A DNA stretch of 64,000 nt from Collinsella tanakaei. Its GTDB lineage: Bacteria > Actinomycetota > Coriobacteriia > Coriobacteriales > Coriobacteriaceae. The first letter of the stretch is position 1, and each line of letters starts with the position of its first letter. Where the stretch lies: positions 81,228 to 145,227 of the forward strand of contig NZ_JADYTL010000007.1 of the NCBI RefSeq assembly GCF_021531055.1, in the 5' to 3' direction. Of this stretch, positions 8,130 to 19,000 are shown one piece after another. The notes below the pieces were generated by a model that was not told the DNA's origin, did no database searches, and saw only the letters and a list, made by a program, of their open reading frames with translations. The position numbers and the translations under genes are program-made.

Positions 8130-8797
8130 TGCCGAGGGAGACCAACGCGGCGAAGCGCGCGCGGGCGATCGAGGTCTGCGAGCGCCTGAACAGGCGCTAC
8201 GGGCCGGTCGAGTGCTTTTTGGACCACGCGAACCCGTTCCGGCTGGTCATCGCGGTGCTGCTGTCCGCCCAGACGACGGATGCCCAGGTCAACAAGGTGA
8301 CGCCGGTGCTGTTTGAGAAGTGGCCGACGCCCGAGGCGATGGCCGGCGCCACGCCCGCCGAGGTCGCCGAGGTCATCAAGTCGCTCGGGTTCTACAAGAC
8401 CAAGGCCAAGCACTGCGTGGAGTGCGCGCAGATGATCGTCGCGGATTACGGCGGCCAGGTGCCGGACGACATGAAAGAGCTCGTCAAGCTTCCCGGCGTG
8501 GGACGTAAGACGGCCAACATCGTGATGAACGTCGGGTTCGGCATCGTCGAGGGCATCGCCGTGGACACGCATGTCAATCGCATCGCGCATCGGCTGAAGC
8601 TCTCGCCCAAGACCCATGCCAAGGAGCCGCTCAAGACCGAGCAGGATCTGCTCAAGATCTTACCGCGCGAGTATTGGAACGACGTGAACCACCAGTGGAT
8701 CATGCTCGGTCGCGAGATCTGCGACGCGCGCCGCCCGCTGTGCAGCGAGTGCCCGCTGGCGGACATCTGCCCGAGTGCGAGCGTGGCGGTCAAGTAA
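8129..8797 (+). CDS. nth: Endonuclease III
   Basis: Base-excision DNA glycosylase/AP lyase for oxidised pyrimidines, 222 aa. It has LLSAQTTDAQVN, the helix-hairpin-helix LPGVGRKTANIV with its catalytic Lys, and the catalytic Asp in AVDTHVNR. The C-terminal [4Fe-4S] ligands are C-x6-C-x2-C-x5-C in CDARRPLCSECPLADIC. The start ATG overlaps the rmuC stop; a GTG one codon upstream is also possible. This complete enzyme contrasts with the Fe-S-less MutY-like protein at 3.3-4.2 kb, which shares the fold. Confidence 0.96.
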   Translation: MPRETNAAKRARAIEVCERLNRRYGPVECFLDHANPFRLVIAVLLSAQTTDAQVNKVTPVLFEKWPTPEAMAGATPAEVAEVIKSLGFYKTKAKHCVECAQMIVADYGGQVPDDMKELVKLPGVGRKTANIVMNVGFGIVEGIAVDTHVNRIAHRLKLSPKTHAKEPLKTEQDLLKILPREYWNDVNHQWIMLGREICDARRPLCSECPLADICPSASVAVK

Positions 8798-8856
8798 GGG
8801 CATGTGCGCCCTATGAGGTGGACTGGGCCGATTCCTTGCAAGAAAGGATGACGCCT

Positions 8857-8940
8857 ATGAGCACGACCGATGTATACGCATTGTTTGTTCTTGTACGTAC
8901 GGCTATCGCTCTTGGCTTGGAAATAGGTCGAAGAAGATAG
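8857..8940 (+). CDS. 27-residue hydrophobic peptide, holin-like toxin-like
   Basis: The open frame MSTTDVYALFVLVRTAIALG... ends in GRRR and contains one short hydrophobic helix with a basic tail. AAAGGA lies about 9 bp upstream of the ATG. The stop leads into a GC-rich imperfect hairpin (GCCGC...GCGGC, about 8942-8970). Small type I toxins and the 'putative holin-like toxin' group have this layout. I cannot confirm membership by eye. Its codons are less GC-biased than those of its neighbours. Confidence 0.45.
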   Translation: MSTTDVYALFVLVRTAIALGLEIGRRR

Positions 8941-9090
8941 CCGCCCCCCGCCTAAGCGGAAGCGGCCACGCTCCACCCTATAACAGTTCCGGAGTCGGCC
9001 AAACCCGTGGTCGCGGGTGCCGCCCATCTCATAGGGTAGCACGCGTTCGTTCTGCGCACGGGCTCGCGGGATGCCGGTCCTACGGTACGG

Positions 9091-9815
9091 TCAGCGCGTG
9101 GGGCGGATTGCGGTCTCGTAGAGCGAGAAGAAGCCGGGGATCTGGCGCGTCTCGGTGTATTCGACCATGATGCCCTCGGCGTCGAAGGCGTTGCCGCGCA
9201 CCACGGCGAGCGCGTTGTACCCGGCAAGGTCGAGGTTCGCCTTGTCGGCGTCGTTGACGCCTTCCACGGTGATCGTCCGCTTGCTCGTGACGATCCGCAT
9301 GCCCAGCTCGCCTTCCAGATAGGCGTAGACCGACCGGTTGACGACCTCGGGTGTGAGGCCGGGGACACGCTCTGCCAGGTAGTAGCTCTCGTCGGTTCCC
9401 ACGGCCTTACCGTCGGCATAGCGGACGCGCAGGATATGGGTGAGCAGGCTGCCCGCGGGGAATCCACTCACGTCGCTCAGCTCGTCGTCCGCCTCGATCT
9501 GCTCGCAGACGGCGCATTCGGTGCGAGGGGTGAAGCCGCGACGACGGGCGATCTCGGCGAAGGTCTCGAGTCCGTCGTAGCCGCGGGCTCCTCCATGTGC
9601 GGGTCGCGGATCACGCGAACGCCTTTGCCCTGTTGCGACTGGACGTAGCCGTCCTCGGCGAGCATCCTGATTGCGCGCCGGACCGAGCTGCGCGAGCAGC
9701 CGTAGTGGGCGGTGAGCTCGGCTTCCGACGGCAAAAACGACTGGTAGGCGTATGCGCCGCGCTCGATGCGCGACTTGAGGTCCCGATAGATATCCTGAAA
9801 AACCGCTTTTGGCAT
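9091..9815 (-). pseudogene. GntR-family (TreR-like) sugar regulator with frameshift
   Basis: The N-terminal winged helix begins MPKAVFQDIYRDLKSRIE, has FLPSEAELTAHYGCSRSSVRRA and ends near RDPHMEEPA. The UTRA effector domain (GLETFAEIARRRGFTPRTE to the end) is complete but in another frame. The break lies at about 9576-9592, near CCCGCGGC. One added or two missing bases would restore a protein of about 240 aa. The location beside a PTS transporter and a GH4 phospho-glucosidase, and four identical operator-like sites upstream, mark it as the local repressor for alpha-glucoside uptake. Either it is truly inactivated (leaving only a DNA-binding half) or this is a sequencing error. An AGGATGG precedes the ATG. 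Confidence 0.8.
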
Positions 9816-9828
9816 GATATGTCCATCC

Positions 9829-10037
9829 TGTTCGTACAACACTATCGAGTTTCAGACAATCCGCAGGTAAAGTCAACCGAGCGAAATGCTTCCTCAAGCG
9901 GCACGCCCGGTCACGCAAACATGTTCGTACAAGTATCGCGCTCACGGGGGATTATCGACCGTTTACCGGAGGGCGTCGCTTGTCCGTTGATTTGTACGAA
10001 CAAGCGACGCATGATACAGGCATAACTTGTACGAACA
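9829..10037. promoter_or_regulatory. Four GntR operator-like sites (TTGTACGAACA)
   Basis: TTGTACGAACA or its complement is found exactly at 9829-9839, 9922-9932, 9992-10002 and 10027-10037. All lie between the GntR pseudogene and the PTS gene. Near-palindromic TTGTAC-type sites are typical of GntR/TreR. The third site sits in the loop of a hairpin, GCGTCGCTTGT (9973-9983) with ACAAGCGACGC (10000-10010). The region 9840-10152 has no gene. Confidence 0.75.
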
Positions 10038-10152
10038 TGTTTGGCAGTGCGGCCGGCAGCGCATCTGAGCAGGGGACATGCAGGTTATCATCGAAGTCAT
10101 GCATCGGGTTTCGCCTATCCGATCGCACAAGCTAGAAAGGAGGAGGGCTACC

Positions 10153-11754
10153 ATGATGCAAAAGATCCAGAAGTTCGGCGGCGCCATGTTCACGCCGGTG
10201 CTTCTGTTCGCCTTCGCGGGCGTGGTGATCGGTCTGGGCACGTTGTTCACGACCGAGGTCATCTTCGGCTCCCTGGCGGCCCCCGACACGCTGTGGTACG
10301 GCGTGTGGAACGTGATCTTGCAGGGTGGCTGGACGGTCTTCAACCAGCTGCCGCTGTTGTTTGCCGTGTCGCTGCCCATCGGCCTTGCCAACAAGCAGAA
10401 CGCACGCTGCTGCATGGAAGTGCTCGTCGCCTACCTCACCTTCAACTATTTCGTATCAACGATGCTCTCGCAGTGGGGACCGACGTTCGGCGTCGACTTC
10501 GCCGCCGAGACCGGCGGCTCCAGCGGTCTTGCCATGGTCGCGAGCATCAAGACGCTCGATATGGGCATGATCGGCGCGCTCGCCATCTCCGGTATCGTCA
10601 TCGCGCTGCACAACAAGTTCTTCGATTTCGAGTTGCCCGAATGGCTCGGCGTCTTTTCGGGATCCACGTTCGTCTACATGATCGCGTTCTTCGTGATGCT
10701 TCCCACCGCGCTGCTCGCCTGCCTCGTGTGGCCGCACGTCCAGGATGGCATCCGTGCTTTCCAGGGGTTCGTCGCCACGGTCGGTCTTCCCGGCGTGTGG
10801 ATCTTCGCGTTCCTTGAGCGCGCGCTCATCCCGTTCGGCCTGCATCACCTGCTGTACAGCCCGTTCTACTACGATAACGCCGTGGTGAACGGCGGTATCT
10901 ACGCGGCCTTCGCCAAGCAGCTGCCCGAGATCGCCGCTTCCTCCGCGCCGCTTACCGAGCTTGCTCCGTATGCCGCCTTCACGTGCTCCACGTGGTCCAA
11001 GATGTTCGGATGTCCGGGAATCGCGCTGGCCTTCTACGCGACCGCCAAGCCCGAGAAACGCCAAGAGCTGCTCGGCCTGCTGATTCCCATCACGCTCACC
11101 GCTATCTTCTGCGGCGTGACCGAGCCCATCGAGTTCACGTTCCTGTTCATCGCACCCGCGCTGTTTATCGTCCACTGCGTGCTTGCCGCCACGCTCGCCA
11201 CCGCCATGAACGCGGTCGGCGTGGTGGGCGTGTTCTCCGGCGGCCTCATCGAGATCAGCTCGCTGAACCTCATTCCTCTGTGGGCCAACCACTGGACGAC
11301 CTACCTCATGGGCCTTGTCGTCGGCCTGGTCTTCACCGGTATCTGGTTCATCGTGTTCCGTACGCTCATCCTCAAGTTCGACTTCAAGACTCCCGGTCGC
11401 GAGGACGACGAGGAGGAGATCAAGTTCCGCAGCAAGGCCGAGTACCGCGCCGCCAAGCAGGGTGGCGCCGCCGAGGCGCTGGCAGCCGGCGACACCGCAA
11501 TCGCCGAGGAGAACCCCTACGCCGTGACCGCCGCCGCGTGCCTGGAGCTGCTGGGCGGCTCCGACAACATCGTCGACGTGACCAACTGCGTGACCCGTCT
11601 GCGCGTCAACGTGATCGACGAGACCCGCGTGGGCGAGGACGCCGACTTCAAGAGCATCGGTACGAGCGGATGCATGAAGAAGGGCAAGTCCGTCCAGGTC
11701 ATCATCGGCCTCAAGGTGCCCAAGGTTCGCGACGAGTTCGAGAAGCTCCTGTAA
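10153..11754 (+). CDS. PTS alpha-glucoside (maltose/glucose family) EIICB component
   Basis: Membrane permease and phosphotransfer protein, about 533 aa, of the glucose/maltose/GlcNAc PTS family. The EIIC domain (residues 1-430) has about ten membrane segments. It carries family signatures such as ALIPFGLHHLLYSPFYYD and the substrate motif GVTEPIEFTFLF. After an acidic linker (GREDDEEEIKF) comes the EIIB domain with phospho-acceptor Cys in TNCVTRLRV. No EIIA is fused, so a separate EIIA is needed. The ATG at 10153 follows GAAAGGAGGAGG; upstream in-frame starts lack a binding site. Pairing with a GH4 enzyme points to maltose, trehalose or another alpha-glucoside; the exact sugar is inferred. 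Confidence 0.9.
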   Translation: MMQKIQKFGGAMFTPVLLFAFAGVVIGLGTLFTTEVIFGSLAAPDTLWYGVWNVILQGGWTVFNQLPLLFAVSLPIGLANKQNARCCMEVLVAYLTFNYFVSTMLSQWGPTFGVDFAAETGGSSGLAMVASIKTLDMGMIGALAISGIVIALHNKFFDFELPEWLGVFSGSTFVYMIAFFVMLPTALLACLVWPHVQDGIRAFQGFVATVGLPGVWIFAFLERALIPFGLHHLLYSPFYYDNAVVNGGIYAAFAKQLPEIAASSAPLTELAPYAAFTCSTWSKMFGCPGIALAFYATAKPEKRQELLGLLIPITLTAIFCGVTEPIEFTFLFIAPALFIVHCVLAATLATAMNAVGVVGVFSGGLIEISSLNLIPLWANHWTTYLMGLVVGLVFTGIWFIVFRTLILKFDFKTPGREDDEEEIKFRSKAEYRAAKQGGAAEALAAGDTAIAEENPYAVTAAACLELLGGSDNIVDVTNCVTRLRVNVIDETRVGEDADFKSIGTSGCMKKGKSVQVIIGLKVPKVRDEFEKLL

Positions 11755-13251
<1,497 letters not shown>

Positions 13252-13260
13252 GGCTTGTGC

Positions 13261-13297
13261 GAAGGAGGGGCGGGCGCCGTGCGCTCACCCCTCCTTC
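13261..13297 (+). terminator. Hairpin terminator after the GH4 gene
   Basis: GAAGGAGGGG (13261-13270) pairs with CCCCTCCTTC (13288-13297), 10 bp after the stop codon. There is no clear T-tract. Confidence 0.6.
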
Positions 13298-13391
13298 GGG
13301 CTTCGCGGGGTTGCGCCGCGGGGTTCGGGGCCCGTCGCACCGCGAAATCGGTGCGGAAACCCCTGCGGATCTCGCTGCGGGACCCGGAATG

Positions 13392-13604
13392 GGGCAATTT
13401 GTTCAGATATGAAGGTTTACGAGCCGTCGATTCGATCGAAATGCGACGCGTGAATGGCGCGCCGGCGAGCGGGATAACATGTTACATTGCGATTGATATA
13501 GCAAGTTGGGACCGTACGTCGCACAGGTCATTGCTAAGGTGCCTTACCATACTTCAAATCGCTCTTTTCGACCGTTCAAACCTTCATATCTGAACAGATT
13601 GCCC
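13392..13604. repeat. 213-bp element with 27-bp terminal inverted repeats (family D, copy 1)
   Basis: The left end 13392-13418 (GGGCAATTTGTTCAGATATG...) and right end 13578-13604 are inverted with one mismatch. The arms continue imperfectly inward (CGTCGAttcGAtCGA against GGTCGAaaaGAgCGA). The 159-bp interior is unlike copy 2 at 29.4 kb. No coding frame is evident. It lies in the 375-bp gap between the GH4 gene and a membrane protein gene. Confidence 0.9.
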
Positions 13605-13672
13605 ACATGGAGTGGGAAGTCGGTACAATCGGGTCGGTTTCGTGGTATGCCGCCCGCCTGAGAGGGGACATC

Positions 13673-14272
13673 ATGGCAAAGATGAGTCGCGCGCAAGCTG
13701 CCGCCCGGGGCACCAAGCGGGATGCCGATCGCACGGTGGGTGCTGCGGTCGTCGCGGCAGGGCCGAGCCGGAATCTGCACGCTCGCCCGCAGTCCACCTA
13801 CGAGGCGCGCACCGCCAAGATCTTCACCGTGGTGCAGGTGCTGCTCGTGGTGGTTCCCGTGGCTATGCTCGGTTACGTGTGGCTGGCTGGCGGCGGTTCC
13901 GTCGACGGCCTGCGCGACGCCATGGAGCAGAACCCGACGATCACCGTCTCGTTCATCTCCGCCATGTGCCAGCCGCTCGTGGCGTGGTTGCTCAAGTTCG
14001 TGCGCGATCACTACCAGGCGGGCGACGGCGGATATGCCGCCGGCAACCTCATCGCCCTCATCTGCGGCGAGCTCATGCTGCAAAACGCCGTGGGCGTGTT
14101 GGGTTGCGCGTTGCTGCTGTGGCGCATCTGGAAGAAAATCCCCGGCGAGCTGGCCGCGTGGAAGGAGGACCGCGGGCTGGGCGGCATGGCGGCCGATCTG
14201 TCCGGCGCGGTCGTGGTCTGCGTGGTCGGCGCGCTGTGCGCCTTTGCGACGTGGCGGATCGGGCTGGCGTAA
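13673..14272 (+). CDS. Hypothetical membrane protein, three to four helices
   Basis: 199 aa. A polar, Ala/Arg-rich N-terminus (about 45 residues) is followed by membrane segments near FTVVQVLLVVVPVAMLGYVW, ITVSFISAMCQPLVAWLLKF, ALICGELMLQNAVGVLGCAL and GAVVVCVVGALCAFATW. AGAGGGGA precedes the ATG. I recognise no family. The promoter must lie just after the 213-bp repeat element; the gap to the following MFS gene is 192 bp, so the two are probably separate units. Confidence 0.65.
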   Translation: MAKMSRAQAAARGTKRDADRTVGAAVVAAGPSRNLHARPQSTYEARTAKIFTVVQVLLVVVPVAMLGYVWLAGGGSVDGLRDAMEQNPTITVSFISAMCQPLVAWLLKFVRDHYQAGDGGYAAGNLIALICGELMLQNAVGVLGCALLLWRIWKKIPGELAAWKEDRGLGGMAADLSGAVVVCVVGALCAFATWRIGLA

Positions 14273-14414
14273 ACGTTGCGTTATGCGCGGGTAAGGGGCG
14301 CGGGTGTCGTGGTGGCGAGTGGCCTTCGGCGCGCAAACATTTCGAAAAGATGCGGGACGTCGTGCCAAACCGACTGCCGTGATGGTACTATCCGCGTGGC
14401 AAAAATGATGGAAC

Positions 14415-14444
14415 CGGGCCGGAAGCATATGCGCATCCGGCCCG
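14415..14444 (+). other. Leader hairpin before the MFS gene
   Basis: CGGGCCGGA (14415-14423) and TCCGGCCCG (14436-14444) form a 9-bp stem ending 7 bp before the GAGGAAAGG ribosome-binding site. It could modulate translation or be a weak attenuator. Confidence 0.5.
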
Positions 14445-14464
14445 TATGCTGAGGAAAGGGCAGA

Positions 14465-15646
14465 GTGCCCGTGAAGAAGAGTCTGATCGCCCTCGCCATG
14501 GGCGCGTTCGTGCTGGGCTTCGCCGAGTTCGTCATGATGGGCATCCTGCCCGTGGTGGCCGAGGGCGTGGATGTGAGCGTCGCGTGGGCGGGCAACTTCA
14601 TCACCGCGTACGCCGTGGGCGTGTGCGCGGGTGCGACGATGCTCGTGGTGGGGCGCTGCGTGCCGCCGCGCACGCTTATCGTCGCGTTCATGGCGATCTG
14701 CGCCGCGGGCAACGCGCTGTCCGCGGCGTCGGGCGACCCCACGATGCTACTCGTCGGTCGCTTTATCGCCGGCCTGCCGCACGGGGCGTTCTTCGGCACG
14801 GCGACGCTCGCCTCCAAGATGCTCGCCGACCCGGGTCGCGAAGGTCAGGCGGTGGCGACGATGGTGCTCGGGCAGACCGTCGCCAACATGATCGGCGTGC
14901 CCGCCGGCACGCTCATGGCGAGTATGTTCTCGTGGCATGCACCGTTCGTGTTCGCCGCCGCGTGGGCGGTGCTCGCCGCCGTGCTGATCATGCGTTTCGT
15001 GCCGACGCTCGACGCCATCCCCGACGCGGGTCTGGCCGGTCAGTTCGCCTTTCTGAAGGCTCCGGGCCCCTGGCTCATCCTGGGCGCGGTGCTGCTCGGC
15101 AATACCGGCATCTTCTGCTGGTGGAGCTATGTGTCGCCGTGGCTGCAGCATATGGGCGGCTTTGCCGAGACGGCCGTGCCGATGCTGCTCGTGCTCGCCG
15201 GCGCGGGCATGGTCGTGGGCTCCACGCTCGGCGGGCGCGCGGGCGACCGTAAGAGCCCGGGTGTCGCCGCAGCGGCGGGTCAGGCCATGGCGGGCGTGGC
15301 GCTCGTGCTCATCTTCCTGTTCGGTCGTGGGCAGGTGCTGTGCGCGCTGTTCATGTTCCTCGTATCGGTGGGCCTGTTCTTCGTGTCCAGCCCGCAGCAG
15401 ATCCTCATGGTCGAGGTCGGCGAGGGTGGCGGCGAGCTGCTCGGCGGCGCGTGCGTGCAGATCGCCTTCAACGGCGGCAACGCCATCGGCGCGCAGGTTG
15501 GCCAGATGGTGCTCAACACCGGGGCTGCCTACAATTGGATCGGGCTCGCTGGCGTGCCGTTCTCCATCGTGGCGGTGCTGCTTTTGCTCGCGTTCGCCAA
15601 GCGCTACGAGCGCTCCTACCATCTCAAGGCAACCGGCCGCGCCTGA
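14465..15646 (+). CDS. MFS transporter, AraJ/Bcr-like efflux
   Basis: 393-aa major facilitator with 12 predicted helices. The first helix FVLGFAEFVMMGILP matches the DHA1 AraJ/YdhP drug/sugar-efflux group. The motif-A loop region between helices 2 and 3 is VVGRCVPPRTL, and PHGAFFGTATLASKM is the helix-4 signature. It starts with GTG at 14465, or GTG at 14471, after GAGGAAAGGG. Substrate unknown. A head-to-head repeat palindrome begins 6 bp after its stop and may serve as its 3' end. Confidence 0.82.
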   Translation: MPVKKSLIALAMGAFVLGFAEFVMMGILPVVAEGVDVSVAWAGNFITAYAVGVCAGATMLVVGRCVPPRTLIVAFMAICAAGNALSAASGDPTMLLVGRFIAGLPHGAFFGTATLASKMLADPGREGQAVATMVLGQTVANMIGVPAGTLMASMFSWHAPFVFAAAWAVLAAVLIMRFVPTLDAIPDAGLAGQFAFLKAPGPWLILGAVLLGNTGIFCWWSYVSPWLQHMGGFAETAVPMLLVLAGAGMVVGSTLGGRAGDRKSPGVAAAAGQAMAGVALVLIFLFGRGQVLCALFMFLVSVGLFFVSSPQQILMVEVGEGGGELLGGACVQIAFNGGNAIGAQVGQMVLNTGAAYNWIGLAGVPFSIVAVLLLLAFAKRYERSYHLKATGRA

Positions 15647-15651
15647 TGCAG

Positions 15652-15733
15652 AAGCGCGCGTGGGAAAATAGTGCCTGTCCCCATGTTCCCACGCGGGAAA
15701 ATGGGGACAGGCACTATTTTCCCACGCGCGCTT
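15652..15733. repeat. Head-to-head pair of 33-bp GTGGGAAAAT repeats (family B)
   Basis: The arms 15652-15684 and 15701-15733 are perfect 33-bp inverted repeats with a 16-nt loop that can itself fold (TTCCC/GGGAA). Read as units, these are 15660-15692 (+) and 15693-15725 (-). Each is GTGGGAAAAT, core AGTGCCTGTCCCC, then ATTTTCCCAC-like. It begins 6 bp after the MFS stop codon. Confidence 0.93.
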
Positions 15734-16013
15734 TCACGTGCTGGGGTCATGCCGTTGCGCTGGGGCGCGTGACCACGAGGCGCGCGGAGAAGAACTTAGG
15801 AATCTGATGCGACTCGATGCGCTCGAACATGATGCGCGCTGCCAGCGTCTTGTCGGCGACAAGCCGCTCGAACGTAAGCAGTTCGGTCGTGGGGAAGAGC
15901 CTGCGAGCGTCTCGGCCTTGTGGATGGTAATAGACGTCAGATGTGATTTCACGCGGCGAGCCGATGTCCGCCGGAGTTCGGTGAGGTACGATAGCGGGCG
16001 ATAAACGATTCGC
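15734..16013. other. Gene-poor gap, possible coding remnant on the minus strand
   Basis: On the minus strand a frame reads TTELLTFERLVADKTLAA followed by RIMFERIESHQIPKFFSARL at about 15765-15910. It looks protein-like but has no start or domain I can name and no ribosome-binding site. It may be a remnant of a lost gene. I see no other feature. Confidence 0.3.
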
Positions 16014-16046
16014 GTGGGAAAAAGGTGCCTGTCCCCATTTTCCCGC
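16014..16046 (+). repeat. Third copy of the 33-bp repeat (family B) in the mfd leader
   Basis: GTGGGAAAAAGGTGCCTGTC... to ...TTCCCGC, same architecture as the 15.7-kb pair. It ends 15 bp before the mfd start, just ahead of the GGGAGAT ribosome-binding site. Confidence 0.85.
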
Positions 16047-16061
16047 GGACGGGAGATACGC

Positions 16062-19000
16062 ATGCTCATACACCGCATCGCGGCGCAGCTCTATACGGCC
16101 GAGGCGCTTCAGACCATCGAGGCGGCGCTTGCCGAGGGTCAAGACGCCACGCTCGCCGTGTCACAGTCCGGGCGCACGCTCATGCTGGCCGCGCAGTTCG
16201 CGCGCGCCCCGCGGCCCACGGTCTACATCGTGTCGGGCGAGGACGCCGCCGATCGCGCCGCGCGTTCCCTTGCCGCCTACGTGGGCCTCGAGCATGTCGT
16301 GCGCTTTCCCGAGCGGACCGACTACCCGTGGAAGGCCAAGGCCGACGATGCCGTCGTGGCAGCACGTTGCGCCGCGCTCGGGCGGGTGGCGAGCGGCGAG
16401 CCCGTCATCATGGTGACTTCGGCCCGTGCCCTGCTGCGTTGCGTGCCCCCGCGCGAGAGCCGCTACTGGGCGTCGACCACCTTCGCGGTGGGCGAGGAGG
16501 TCCCCTACGAGGAGGTGCCCGCGCGCCTGGTGGGCATGGGCTACACGAACGCCGACGCCGCCGACGCGCCGGGTTTGTTCCGCGTGCATGGCGATACGGT
16601 CGACGTGTTCCCCGCTCAGGCGACCGCTCCGGTTCGCATCGAGTTTTTCGGCGACGAGATCGACCGCATCCGCCGGATGGTGAGCTCCACGGGGCAGACC
16701 ATCGGCGACGAGGACGCCGTCGAGATCTTCCCCGTGCGCGAGCTCGCACTGACCGACGACGCCGTCCGTCGCATCTCCGCGGCCCTGTACGCGCCCGCAA
16801 AAAACGACACCGAGCTCGCGGCGATGCTCGAGATGATCAAAGCGCGCATCGTCACGCCCGAGCTCGACCGCTTCATGCCGCTCATGTACGAGAGCACGGC
16901 CAGCCCGCTGGCGCACGTGAGCTACGACGCGCTCGTGGTGCTCTCCGAGCCGCGCAGTCTGTTCGACGACTGCTCGCGCGCCTACGAGGACCTGGAGCGA
17001 CGCGCGGGCGAGGCCAAGATCTCGCACCTGGACGGCCTGTACGTGCGCCCCCAGCAGCTCGACTTCGGCCGCCAGCAGCGCTTGAACTACGTTTCGCTCA
17101 TCCGGGCGGGCGGCGCGGTGACCGCCGAGCTCAAGATCGAGCAGCCGGCGCTCGCGGGCTCGGACAACCGCTTCATCTCCCGCATCCAGGAGGTCGTCAA
17201 CAATCATTACGCCACGGTCTTCGCCATCCCCGACCGCGGTGCGCGCGAGTCGATGGAGCTGTCGTTTACCGACGAGTCGATCCCCTTCGAGGAGTCGCTC
17301 CAAAACGCGCCGGAAAACGCCGGTGCCGTGGCGGGCGGTACGCAGGTGAGCGTCACCCTGCTCAAGCGGGACGCCGACAAGCTCAACGCCGCGGACCTCT
17401 CGCATGCGCCCGCCATCACGGTGCCCACGATCACGCGTGGTCGCGTGACCTTCGTGGACGTGCCCATCCCCTCGGGCGTGGTGGTGCCCGACGCGCATCT
17501 GGCGGTGTTCAGCCTCGCCGACCTCAACGCGCGCATGGACGCCAAGCGCGCCCGCGGTCGCGCGCGGCGCCACGTGGACATCACCGAGGTCACCTTCCCG
17601 TTCAAGCCGGGCGACTACGTCGTGCACGCCACGCACGGCATCGCCCTGTTCTCCGAGATCGTGCGCCAGGAGGTCGCCGGACGAGAGCGCGACTACTTCT
17701 TGCTGGAATACGCCGGCGGCGACAAGCTCTACGTGCCGCTCGAGCAGGTCGACCGCATCTCGCGCTACGTGGGCCCCGACGGCGCCAACCCGCGCCTCAC
17801 CCGTCTGAACACCGCCGACTGGAGCCGCGCGACCACCAAGGCGCGCAAGAGCGCCAAGAAGCTCGCCTTCGACCTCGTCGACCTGTACACGCGCCGCAGC
17901 TCCATCACGGGCTTCGCCTTCGGGCCCGACACGCCCGAGCAGATCGAGATGGAGGAGAGCTTCCCCTACGAGCCCACACGCGACCAGCTCGAGGCCATCG
18001 CCGACATCAAGGGCGACATGGAGAGCCCCAAACCCATGGACCGTCTGCTGTGCGGCGACGTGGGCTTCGGCAAGACCGAGGTCGCCCTGCGCGCGGCGTT
18101 CAAGTGCGTGGACGGTGGGCGGCAGGTCATGGTCCTGTGCCCCACGACGATTCTGGCGCAGCAGCATTTCGAGACGTTCTTCGAGCGGTTCGCGCCGTTC
18201 GGCGTGGAGGTCGAGGTCCTGTCGCGTTTCCGCACGCCGGCGCAGCAGAAGCGTGCGCTCGCGGCGTTCGCGGAAGGCAAGGTCGACGTGCTCGTGGGCA
18301 CGCATCGCCTGCTGTCGGCCGACGTGAACCCGCACAACCTGGGCCTCGTGATCATCGACGAGGAGCAGCGCTTCGGCGTACAGCACAAAGAGCAGCTCAA
18401 GAACCTGCGCGAGCAGATCGACGTGCTCACGCTGTCGGCCACGCCCATTCCGCGCACCATGCAGATGGCCATTTCGGGCGTGCGCGACATGAGCCTCATC
18501 ACCACGCCGCCCACCGGCCGCCGGCCGGTCGTGGTGCACGTGGGCGAGTACGACCCCGACGTGGTGAGCGCGGCGATCCGCTTGGAGCTCGGGCGCGGCG
18601 GGCAGGTCTACTACGTGTCCAACCGCGTGAAGACCATCGACGACGCGGTCGAGCGCGTGCACGACGTGGTGCCCGAGGCGCGCGTGGGCGTGGCGCACGG
18701 CAAGATGAGCCCGCGCGAGGTCGAGGACGTGATGGTGCAGTTCGCCACGGGCGAGATCGACGTGCTGGTGGCGACCACGATCATCGAGAGCGGCATCGAC
18801 AACCCGCACACCAACACGCTGATCATCGAGGATTCGCAGCGCTTGGGCCTCGCACAGCTCTACCAGCTCAAAGGCCGCGTCGGCCGCAGTGCCACGCAGG
18901 CGTACGCCTACTTCATGTTCCCCGGCGAGCTGCCGCTCACCGAGGAGGCAACCGAGCGCCTGACGGCGCTGTCCGAGTACCAGGATCTGGGCAGCGGCAT

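Noticed and set aside
8126..8131. GTG 8126 as the nth start
   Set aside because: ATG at 8129 overlaps the rmuC stop in the common TGATG manner; the difference is one residue.
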